DNA of 7,822 bases from Acidimicrobiaceae bacterium (GTDB taxonomy: Bacteria > Actinomycetota > Acidimicrobiia > Acidimicrobiales > Aldehydirespiratoraceae), in assembly GCA_009840695.1 (NCBI GenBank), contig VXNG01000250.1:1-7822 (forward strand), given 5' to 3'. A model generated the notes under the pieces. It was not told the DNA's origin and did not search any database. It saw nothing but the letters and a program-made list of their open reading frames with translations. The position numbers were made by a program, and so were the translations under genes. Of this stretch, positions 1 through 6,247 are shown piece by piece (the first letter of the stretch is position 1; every line of letters begins with the position of its first letter).

Positions 1-1
1 G

Positions 2-253
2 GGCGCGTATTTGTTATACCCCCACCGCCCCCGGCCCTTTGCGACCATCGCCGGGGCCCCCTGCCACACCTGGGGGGCTCTGGGGGCCGCTACCCCCGGA
101 GCGAGGTGCGGACGAAGCGGAATAGCCGACGAGGACAGCGACCTCATCGAGTCGGTCAACGACTTCGATTTCTCGACCGTGTCACGTCAGTTCTTGGATG
201 CCATAAACGAGACATGGGGCCGCTCCGCAAGTCCCATGCCCATTGGACCATGA
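2..253 (+). CDS. 3' end of an unidentified gene (possible ADP-ribosylglycohydrolase C-terminus), partial
   Basis: The frame is open from the window's left edge to the TGA at 251-253, and its true start lies outside. The last ~45 residues (DEDSDLIESVNDFDFSTVSR onward, ending SPMPIGP) read like genuine protein. The stop overlaps the next gene's ATG as ATGA (250-253), which argues that this is the real upstream cistron. The segment HTWGALGAATPGARCG, encoded around 65-112, can be laid over the ARH/DraG pattern DTDTxGAxxGAxxGAxxG, but the metal-binding DTD residues are not there. I therefore treat the family assignment as a weak inference. The first ~100 bases are full of G/C runs and may contain base errors that hide a better match. 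The product may be truncated only by the window or also damaged. An internal ATG at 11 is not a believable start. Confidence 0.5.
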   Translation, partial: GAYLLYPHRPRPFATIAGAPCHTWGALGAATPGARCGRSGIADEDSDLIESVNDFDFSTVSRQFLDAINETWGRSASPMPIGP

Positions 254-1246
254 GCCAACCGGCCATCGTCGTCGCTGGTGGCATGCTGCTGCTAGATCAC
301 GTGGCTCTCGTGCCCGAGCTTCCCGCGCCGGGCGAAACCGTCAGAGCGCTAGACCTTCACTCTCACTACTCGGCTCCCCATCCCGGAGGGTGCTCGGCCA
401 ACATCGCAGTCGCAGCCAGGCGAGCGGGAGCAAAGACGACTCTGCTGTCGGTTACAGCCACTGATGCCGACGCGCTGGAGTATCAGACGTACTTGCGCCG
501 CATGGGGGTCTGCCTCGATCACCTCGTCGTTGACGAGGACGCACTCACACCACGCTGTTACACGATCCATGCACCTGATGGCACCAAGTACGCCTGTATG
601 GACGCACTCCATCCCGTCGACATGACGCGGGCGGCATCGCTTGGCGACGAGGTGCTCAATGACTGCGACGCGGTGGTGCTGGTCGGCGGCGGTGAGGACG
701 ACTCGATGCGCGAGGTACACGCCGACCTCGCGATGCGGGCTGGCCAGAGTCGAGCCCGCATCGTTCTCGCCATCTGCGGCACGCCTCAGACAGTGGACCG
801 GGAGTTGCTTCTCGCCTGCGATGTGGCCATCGGCAACGAGACGGAGGTCGCTGTGGCCGTTGCTCAGACAGGGTGTAACACGCCAGCCCAGCTTGCCCGC
901 GAAGCCCGAGTGACGCTCTTCGTCACGCGCGGATCGAGAGGCAGCACGGTGTGCGAGCCTGATGCCCGCAGCCGGGATGTCGCGGCGATCGACATCCCGT
1001 CCACGATCGATCCAACAGGTGCGGGCGACGCCTACGCGGGGGGCGCAGCCGTGGCTCTGGCTCGAGGGGCCACCACGATCGAAGCGGCCTGTCTCGGCAC
1101 TGCGCTGGCCAGCTTCGCCGTCGAGCGGACGGGAGCTCAGACTCGGGGCACCCTCTCTCGACGAGATCATCGAGCGCTTCGGTGTTCTCTTCGGAACATA
1201 CCCAGAATGGCTCGGTGCCCTAGCCGGCACCGAGGGCCAGCAGTGA
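250..1246 (+). CDS. PfkB-family carbohydrate/nucleoside kinase, with an apparent +1 frameshift near its 3' end
   Basis: This is an ATP-dependent cytoplasmic kinase of the ribokinase/PfkB superfamily that phosphorylates a sugar or nucleoside hydroxyl. Numbering from the ATG at 250, the N-terminal glycine/asparagine signature is PGGCSANIAVAARRAG (residues 45-60). The NxxE motif is N196-E199 (GNETEV), a VTRGSRG strand-turn lies at 225-231, and the PfkB signature 2 is DPTGAGDAYAGG (from 254), with D260 the catalytic base. The start at 250 is chosen because homology-like sequence (MSQPAIVVAGG) begins there and it overlaps the preceding stop as ATGA. The upstream in-frame stretch to 106 is Arg-rich and looks non-coding. 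After SFAVERTGAQT the raw frame turns into Arg-rich nonsense. Removing one G from the GGGG at 1145-1148 restores TRAPSLDEIIERFGVLFGTY and an end at TGA 1244-1246, giving about 331 residues, a normal PfkB length. The substrate cannot be told from sequence. Confidence 0.85.
1145..1148 (+). other. Apparent single-base insertion (frameshift) in a GGGG run of the kinase gene
   Basis: Upstream of this run the kinase coding signal is in the frame of the ATG at 250. Downstream it is in the frame that ends at 1246, one base later. Deleting one G makes ACT CGG GCA CCC TCT CTC GAC GAG, which reads TRAPSLDE, a natural PfkB C-terminal helix start. It also places the stop exactly at the amidohydrolase start. 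This could be a sequencing or assembly error at a homopolymer or a recent real mutation. The position is good to within a few bases. Confidence 0.7.
1232..1236 (+). promoter_or_regulatory. Ribosome binding site of the amidohydrolase
   Basis: GAGGG lies 9 bases before the ATG at 1246, inside the last codons of the kinase. It supports independent initiation of the amidohydrolase at 1246, not translation as the second half of a kinase fusion. Confidence 0.6.
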
Positions 1247-2745
1247 TGGCGAACGAAGCCACGTTGCTCGTTCAAGGCGGCCTGATCGTCACTATGGACA
1301 GGCAGGGCACGGTGCTCGACCGCGGCGACATGCTCGTGGTCGGCAGCAGGGTCGATGCCGTCGGCCCGGTCGGATCTCTAAGGCTTCCCCTGAGCATCGA
1401 CGAGGTGATCGACGCCAGCGAAATGCTCGTGATGCCCGGCCTGGTCAATGCTCACAGCCATTCGCAGTCGGCTCTGTCGAAGCTGGCCCGCTCGCGAGAC
1501 CACACCAACGTCATTACCGCGCTCTGGTACGGCTACGCCCACGGCATGAACCGAGACGATCGTGACGTCTATGTGAGTACTGCTCTCAACGGGATTCAGG
1601 CTTTGCGGTCCGGCGTGACCACGATCATCGACCAGATGTGGTTCGGCGGGGCCCCGCCCCGTTCGGCGGTCTCGGCCGCGGCCCGCGCCTACGACGACCT
1701 GGGGATGAGAGCCCGGGTGTGTTATGACTTCGTCGACCGTGAGTCGGTGACGATCTTGCCGGACCATCTCGGTGAAGTTCCCGAGTTGGCGCTGGAGATG
1801 TCGAACAATCTCACGTCTCCTCCGCTGGCGGAGCAGGTGGCGATCTATCGGGACGCCGCAAGCGACTGGAGGGCTCGGTCGGACGTGGTCTCCGTCTCGC
1901 CGGCATCCGGCACTGCGCTGCGATGTTCGGACGGGTTGCTCTGCACCCTGGCGGAGTTGGCCGAAGAGTTCGACACGGTTGCCACGCTGCACATGCTCGA
2001 GCACCTCAAGGAACGAACCAGCGCTCTCAGCGTGTGGGGCTGTGACGAAATCGAACACTTGGGGCGCATCGGCTTCCTCAACGACCGCCTCGTCCTCGCT
2101 CACGTCATCTGGGTCACCAACTCCGAGATCGACGTGCTCGCCGAGAAGGGGGTCTCTGTCGCCCACAACCCGGAATTGAATCTTCGCCTCGGCGGCGCGC
2201 TGGCGCCCATCAGACGGATGCTCGACGCGGGCCTGAACGTGGCGCTGGGCACCGATAGCGCGACCGATCAGTCGATCTTCGGCGCCATGCGACTGGCGAG
2301 CCTCGTCCACCGGATAGGCAAGCCCAATCCCGCGGACTGGGTGTACGCCACCGAGACCCTGCGAATGGCCACCACCGGCGGCGCCAAGGCCCTGGGCTTC
2401 GAGGAAGTGATCGGCTCGCTGGAAGCAGGGCGCGAGGCGGACTTCATCTGCCTCGACTTGGCGTCTCCGTGGTTGGTTCCGCTCACCGACATCGATACCC
2501 GGCTCGCCTTCTTCGAGAGCGGCCGTGGTGTCGACACAGCCGTCGTCGGCGGACGCATCGTGCTCCGGGGCGGCCGTCTGACACTCATCGACGAATCTTC
2601 GATCGTAGAGGAGGCAACTTGGCGCGGTTCGCAGTTGCGAGATCGCAACCGGGACCTCTACGAGATGGCCGAGACCATGACCGCGATCTTGGATCCCGAG
2701 GTCCAAGCGCTCGTAGCCGAATCGCGGTTCGACCCCGAGCAGTAG
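1246..2745 (+). CDS. Metal-dependent amidohydrolase / deaminase (TRZ/ATZ-like, amidohydrolase superfamily)
   Basis: This 499-residue cytoplasmic enzyme is expected to hydrolyse a C-N bond (deaminase or amidohydrolase) on a ring-type substrate. The N-terminal beta-sandwich segment (1-60) leads to PGLVNAHSHSQ with metal ligands H70 and H72. SGVTTIID at 122-129 is a family strand. LHMLEHLKE gives H249 and E252 (family HxxE). AHVIWVTNSEIDVLAEKGVS gives H286, AHNPELNLRLGG follows, and NVALGTDSATD gives D337. GREADFICLD near 410-420 is the usual return to the small composite domain. All expected metal and catalytic residues are present, so it should be active. The region after HSH (SALSKLARSRDHTNVITALW) departs from the usual HTHxxM/DDLPL-type pattern, and GTDSATDQ replaces the common GTDGxASN, so the substrate may be unusual. 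S-adenosylhomocysteine/methylthioadenosine, guanine or triazine deaminases are relatives, but none can be assigned. The start at 1246 overlaps the frame-corrected kinase stop (TGATG). Confidence 0.9.
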   Translation: MANEATLLVQGGLIVTMDRQGTVLDRGDMLVVGSRVDAVGPVGSLRLPLSIDEVIDASEMLVMPGLVNAHSHSQSALSKLARSRDHTNVITALWYGYAHGMNRDDRDVYVSTALNGIQALRSGVTTIIDQMWFGGAPPRSAVSAAARAYDDLGMRARVCYDFVDRESVTILPDHLGEVPELALEMSNNLTSPPLAEQVAIYRDAASDWRARSDVVSVSPASGTALRCSDGLLCTLAELAEEFDTVATLHMLEHLKERTSALSVWGCDEIEHLGRIGFLNDRLVLAHVIWVTNSEIDVLAEKGVSVAHNPELNLRLGGALAPIRRMLDAGLNVALGTDSATDQSIFGAMRLASLVHRIGKPNPADWVYATETLRMATTGGAKALGFEEVIGSLEAGREADFICLDLASPWLVPLTDIDTRLAFFESGRGVDTAVVGGRIVLRGGRLTLIDESSIVEEATWRGSQLRDRNRDLYEMAETMTAILDPEVQALVAESRFDPEQ

Positions 2746-2813
2746 GGGATGGAGCCATGTACTGGCGCTACGGGCAAGAGCCCTGCCGGGTTCGACAACA
2801 CAACCCTGACTAT

Positions 2814-2821
2814 GAGGAGGG
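2814..2821 (+). promoter_or_regulatory. Strong ribosome binding site of the substrate-binding protein
   Basis: GAGGAGGG, close to the ideal Shine-Dalgarno, lies 4 bases before the ATG at 2826. It is the strongest such site in the window and fixes the start of the binding protein over an in-frame ATG at 2757. That upstream ATG would add 23 charged and polar residues in front of a signal peptide. Strong initiation fits the excess of binding protein usually needed over permease. Confidence 0.75.
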
Positions 2822-2825
2822 AACC

Positions 2826-4217
2826 ATGAAGCTGAGAGTGTTCAAGATGCTGGCGGTGTTCGCGGCGCTAGCGGTGCTTGGAGCAGGCGCCACAGGCTGT
2901 GGCGATGATGCGGGTGACGCATCGGTCCAGGAGCCGGCCCCGGAGCCCGTGGCGCCTGCTGATCCAGAGCCTGAAGCCGCGGCACCTGCAGAGCCCGAGC
3001 CCGAGCCGGCGGTGCCTTCTGAGCCGGAGCCGGTCACCATCGAAGTAACCAACTGGCACACCACGGAGGAGCAGTTCGGCGCTCCCTTCCGGGAAATCGT
3101 CGCTGACTTCGAAGCGAAGAATCCCGGCATCAAGGTCGAGTTGGTCGACCTCCCGTGGTTCGGGACGTTGGAGAACCTCACGGTCCGGGCTGCCGGGGGC
3201 GACGCGCCCGACGTGGCTCTGCTCAGCGAGTTCTGGGTCCCCTCCCTGGCTGCCCAGGGGGCGTTGCAGCCCATGAACGATCTGGTACCAGTGGACACTC
3301 TCTCCAGCCTCGAATGGGCACGGGGCTCTCTGCTCGATCCGTACACCTTCAATGGCGAACTCGTGGCTCTTCCCTGGTATGTCTTCGGGTTCAGCCTCGT
3401 CTACAACAAGGACATCCTCGCGCAGGCCGGCTACGACGGCCCTCCCGCGACCTTCGACGAGTTCGAAGAGCAGATCGCCGCAATTGCGGCCCTAGATGGC
3501 GACATCATTGGGCTCGGCGCGGACTTCAGCAACGGCGCTGGCGCCGGTCAGCAGCTCTACCGCTGGATATGGGCCTACGGTGGAGACGTCTTCGACGGTG
3601 AGGGCAACGTCGTGTTCGACAGCCCCGAGGCAGTGGCGGCCCTGACCGCCCTAGCGGACCTTCAAGCCTCCAACGGCGACGCGCTCACGGTGGGAATAAA
3701 CACTTACGCCGCCCGGGAGGTGTTCGCCAACGAGCAGGTGGCCTTCCTCGGTGAGGCAGCCTGGATCAGGTCGATCCTCCGCGATCTGAGCGGCCAGGGT
3801 GAGGCGTTCGACGACAGTTGGGGAGTTGCGCCATGGCCCAGCGGCGTAGACGGGACCTCCATCCCGTCGGTGTCGAGCCATGTGTGGGCCATCTTCAAGC
3901 AGAGCGACCACCCGGAGGAATCGATGGCGTTCATCGACTTCCTGGTGTCCAACGCTGAGCATCAGGAGACCTGGGCCGAAGTGTTCGGATCGACACCCGT
4001 GTTCCAGGATCAAATGGGCTTCGCCATATTCGACGACCCCTACTACACGCCATTCCTCACTGCGCTTGAGAACGGCCGGACGCTGCCCCTGCATCCCCAG
4101 GAGCCCGTGGTGGCGACGACTCTCGCAACGGCGGTCCAAGAAGCCCTGGCGGGAGGGGATCCCGAAGAAGCACTGGCCAGAGCCGCCGATACCAGCCGGC
4201 GCATCCTCGGCCAGTAA
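2826..4217 (+). CDS. Lipoprotein substrate-binding protein of a CUT1-type ABC importer (SBP family 1)
   Basis: This 463-residue extracytoplasmic solute receptor delivers its ligand to the two permeases downstream. The signal peptide has a K/R n-region (MKLRVFK), a hydrophobic core (8-20) and a lipobox ATGC with C25 as the predicted lipidated cysteine. A Pro/Glu-rich linker (31-69) follows. The mature domain begins VTIEVTNWHTTEEQFGAPF and shows typical family 1 landmarks: FEAKNPGIKVELVDLPW, GGDAPDVALLSEFW, LPWYVFGFSLVYNKDILAQA, WIWAYGGDVFDGEGNVVFDS, FANEQVAFLGEAAWI and SSHVWAIFKQSDHPEESMAF. The length is normal for malE/ugpB-like proteins. Such proteins bind oligosaccharides, glycosides or glycerol-phosphate-type ligands; the exact ligand cannot be read from sequence. 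It lies 80 bp after the amidohydrolase on the same strand with no convincing promoter between them. Confidence 0.93.
   Translation: MKLRVFKMLAVFAALAVLGAGATGCGDDAGDASVQEPAPEPVAPADPEPEAAAPAEPEPEPAVPSEPEPVTIEVTNWHTTEEQFGAPFREIVADFEAKNPGIKVELVDLPWFGTLENLTVRAAGGDAPDVALLSEFWVPSLAAQGALQPMNDLVPVDTLSSLEWARGSLLDPYTFNGELVALPWYVFGFSLVYNKDILAQAGYDGPPATFDEFEEQIAAIAALDGDIIGLGADFSNGAGAGQQLYRWIWAYGGDVFDGEGNVVFDSPEAVAALTALADLQASNGDALTVGINTYAAREVFANEQVAFLGEAAWIRSILRDLSGQGEAFDDSWGVAPWPSGVDGTSIPSVSSHVWAIFKQSDHPEESMAFIDFLVSNAEHQETWAEVFGSTPVFQDQMGFAIFDDPYYTPFLTALENGRTLPLHPQEPVVATTLATAVQEALAGGDPEEALARAADTSRRILGQ
2946..3035 (+). repeat. Three imperfect 30-bp / 10-residue repeats encoding a Pro-Glu linker
   Basis: Within the binding protein, residues 41-50, 51-60 and 61-70 read PVAPADPEPE, AAAPAEPEPE and PAVPSEPEPV. 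The shared pattern is xxxP[AS][DE]PEP[EV]; a more degenerate unit (DASVQEPAPE) precedes them. They form an acidic, extended tether between the lipidated cysteine and the ligand-binding domain. The repeat array is a likely site of length variation between strains (inference). Confidence 0.75.
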
Positions 4218-4318
4218 CGGCAGCCACAGAGTCCTACGGGAATTCGACGAGCCCTGAGCCAGTCTTGGCTGTGGCCATGGCGTTCGGGTCGTGGTGGACT
4301 GATCCCGGCCGTGCATTG

Positions 4319-4351
4319 CGGGGAGCGGCGGCTTGGTGCCGCCGCTCCCCG
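4319..4351 (+). promoter_or_regulatory. Perfect 14-bp GC-rich stem-loop between binding protein and permease genes
   Basis: Bases 4319-4332 pair without mismatch with 4338-4351 around a TTGGT loop. The arm begins CGGGGAGCGGCGGC. No T-run follows (GAGGCGTGGC), so it is not a classical full terminator. It sits in the 162-bp gap after the binding protein stop and 28 bases before the permease start. In operons of this type such structures commonly protect the upstream transcript from 3' decay or act as partial attenuators, giving more binding protein than permease. That role is inferred here from position. Confidence 0.75.
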
Positions 4352-4379
4352 AGGCGTGGCGGGACAGGCGGGGGTGTAG

Positions 4380-5315
4380 ATGAGCGATTCGCGCGCGACC
4401 GCGCCAAGTACTGTGATGCGCAGCCGGCGTCGACGCGTCCTAATGAGCAATCGAGCCTTCGGCGTCGCGCTGGTCAGCCCGGCGGTCGTGCTACTGCTGC
4501 TGGTCGTCGTCTACCCGGTGCTGCAAGCGGTCAAGCTCAGCGTTCAGGATGTGGTTCTCATCAATCCGGGCGACACCCCCTATGTGGGGCTCGAGAACTA
4601 CCGGCAGCTGATCCTTGACGAACCCAACTTCTGGCAGGTTTGGCGCAACACAGCTGTGTTCGTTGCCGCCATCACGGCTGGCTCGTTCGCAGCGGGCTTC
4701 ACCCTTGCTTTGACCCTGCGCGGTGTGAGGAGGTGCAGAGGCCTCCTGCGCACCTTGTTCCTACTGCCTTACGTGATGCCCACCATCGTCCTTTCGCTGC
4801 TGTGGCTCTGGATGTTCAACAGCACGTTCGGCATCGTGAACTATCTGCTGGACGCGGCTGGTCTGATCGACGGATTCCGTCCGTGGTTCTCTGACGCAAC
4901 CTGGGCCTTTCTGCCGGTGGTGCTCTTGTTCGTCTGGAAGGGGGCCGCGTTCCAGATGATTATGATCACGGCTGGGCTCAGCCGGGTGCCCGCCAGCCTG
5001 TACGACGCGGCCAGCGTCGACGGCGCGGGACCGATGCGTCGTTTCTGGCACGTGACGTTGCCATCGATGCGGCCCGTTCTCATCACCTTGGCGCTGTTGT
5101 CGGTGATGTTCGGGATGCAGCAGTTCACGCCGCTGTGGTTGCTGACGCAGGGAGGGCCAGGATTCTCCACGACGACCACCGCGATATGGGTGTACCGGCT
5201 GGCGTTCCAGCGATTCGACTTCGGGTTGGCGGCTGCTCTAGGGACGGTATGGATGGCCGTGCTCATCGTGTTGACGATCATCGTCCTTCGAGTGAACCGC
5301 CCGTCGGACCGATGA
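4380..5315 (+). CDS. ABC importer permease, MalF/UgpA type (CUT1, binding-protein-dependent transport)
   Basis: This 311-residue inner-membrane permease subunit pairs with the next gene's product to form the translocation channel. An Arg-rich cytoplasmic N-terminus (RSRRRR at 14-19) precedes six hydrophobic segments, roughly 26-50, 92-112, 122-146, 174-199, 232-255 and 281-304. The EAA loop that docks the ATPase is YDAASVDGAGPMRRFWHVTLP, with D209-A210-A211, G215 and L227-P228; the usual Glu is replaced by Asp. The start at 4380 follows a G-rich stretch (GCGGGGGTGTAG) serving as a modest ribosome site. An in-frame ATG at 4443 would still retain all membrane segments and cannot be excluded. 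Its stop overlaps the next start as ATGA (5312-5315), indicating coupled translation. Confidence 0.93.
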   Translation: MSDSRATAPSTVMRSRRRRVLMSNRAFGVALVSPAVVLLLLVVVYPVLQAVKLSVQDVVLINPGDTPYVGLENYRQLILDEPNFWQVWRNTAVFVAAITAGSFAAGFTLALTLRGVRRCRGLLRTLFLLPYVMPTIVLSLLWLWMFNSTFGIVNYLLDAAGLIDGFRPWFSDATWAFLPVVLLFVWKGAAFQMIMITAGLSRVPASLYDAASVDGAGPMRRFWHVTLPSMRPVLITLALLSVMFGMQQFTPLWLLTQGGPGFSTTTTAIWVYRLAFQRFDFGLAAALGTVWMAVLIVLTIIVLRVNRPSDR

Positions 5316-6208
5316 CGGATCAGACAGTGGCACCTCCATCAGGGAGGATCGTTGAGCCGCCTGCACCCGGCCCGGAGAAACGGGGCGCGCGCGGACTGCG
5401 GTGGTCGTTGATCGCGGTCTTCGGTGTTGCCACGCTGTTTCCTTTGCTCTGGATGCTGTCCACATCGCTCAAGACACAGGGCAATCTCTCGCGGCTGCCT
5501 CCCCAGTGGATTCCCGACCCGGTGACACTGGAGCACTACGACTCCGCCCTCACCGAGGAGATGCCCTTCTTCACCCTGTTGTGGAACAGCACTGTGGTGG
5601 CTCTCGGCGTGAGCCTCCTGGCGACCGTGCTTGGCACCCTTGCTGCTTACGGATTCTCCAGGTACCTCACCGCCGGCGGCAACCAGGTCCTGCTGGTGTT
5701 ATTGCTGGCCGGGCAGATGTTCCCCGGCGTAATGCTGGCCATCCCGTCGTTCATCCTGCTGCGGGACCTCGGCCTTCTGGACACCCGTCTAGCTCTGATT
5801 CTGGCCAACACGAGTCTTGCGCTGCCGTTCACGATCTACCTGCTGAAGGGCTTCTTCGACACGCTTCCGCCGAACATGGAGCACGCCGCAATGGTCGACG
5901 GGTGCACCCGCCTCCAGGCGTTCTACAAGGTGGCGGTGCCTCTGACGATGCCCGGTATCGTCGCAACGGCATTCATGGCCTTCGTGGTGGCCTGGGACGA
6001 ATACGTCCTGGCCCTAACGCTCATTACCTCCCCAGAGAAGCGGACGCTGCCAGTCGGGATAGTCAACGCCTTCGTCGGGGAGTTGAGCGTGAAGTGGGGC
6101 GACATGATGGCTGCGTCGTTTCTTGTGAGCCTCCCTGTGGTGCTCGTGTTCCTCTTCGTACAACGGCAACTCATTGAGGGTCTCACTGCAGGAGCAATCA
6201 AGGGATGA
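5312..6208 (+). CDS. ABC importer permease, MalG/UgpE type (CUT1)
   Basis: This 298-residue second permease subunit has a Pro-rich cytoplasmic tail (residues 1-28), then about six membrane segments, including 30-50, 88-116, 125-150, 158-180, 212-240 and 266-285. The EAA loop reads MEHAAMVDGCTRLQAFYKVA VP, with H191-A192-A193, D196-G197 and P210. The C-terminus QRQLIEGLTAGAIKG is the hallmark ending of MalG-type permeases and confirms the gene is complete. The start at 5312 is taken because it overlaps the MalF-like stop (ATGA) and leaves a normal-length N-terminus. The same frame is open upstream to 5135, but that part lies inside the previous gene. No clear Shine-Dalgarno is present, so translation probably depends on coupling. 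Confidence 0.93.
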   Translation: MTDQTVAPPSGRIVEPPAPGPEKRGARGLRWSLIAVFGVATLFPLLWMLSTSLKTQGNLSRLPPQWIPDPVTLEHYDSALTEEMPFFTLLWNSTVVALGVSLLATVLGTLAAYGFSRYLTAGGNQVLLVLLLAGQMFPGVMLAIPSFILLRDLGLLDTRLALILANTSLALPFTIYLLKGFFDTLPPNMEHAAMVDGCTRLQAFYKVAVPLTMPGIVATAFMAFVVAWDEYVLALTLITSPEKRTLPVGIVNAFVGELSVKWGDMMAASFLVSLPVVLVFLFVQRQLIEGLTAGAIKG

Positions 6209-6247
6209 GGACTCGCGTCACTAGCGGCGACCGCAGGCAGAGCCTCA

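Noticed and set aside
106..249. In-frame extension of the kinase upstream to an ATG at 106
   Set aside because: The extra 48 residues are Arg/His-rich, overlap the real-looking C-terminus of the upstream gene in another frame, and lie outside the PfkB fold. The ATG at 250 sits in an ATGA overlap.
1140..1150. Programmed +1 ribosomal frameshift in the kinase
   Set aside because: The GGGG run is short, there is no evident shift-prone stop codon or pause element, and PfkB kinases are not known for this. An error or mutation is simpler.
1645..1658. Perfect 14-bp palindrome GGCGGGGCCCCGCC
   Set aside because: It lies inside the amidohydrolase and encodes ordinary FGGAPP residues. Without a loop it cannot form a useful hairpin, and GC-rich coding sequence gives such palindromes by chance.
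349..2706. Long minus-strand open frames (349-1275 and 1378-2706)
   Set aside because: They are antisense to genes with clear family motifs, have compositions rich in Arg, His and Gln, and show no motif of their own. They arise from GC-rich codon bias.
2792..2816. Promoter-like pair TCGACA / TATGAG before the binding protein
   Set aside because: The spacing is only 13 bases and the -10-like element overlaps the ribosome binding site, so it is likely chance.
2757..2825. Earlier in-frame start for the binding protein at 2757
   Set aside because: It would place 23 polar residues before the signal peptide. The near-ideal Shine-Dalgarno at 2814-2821 serves the ATG at 2826.
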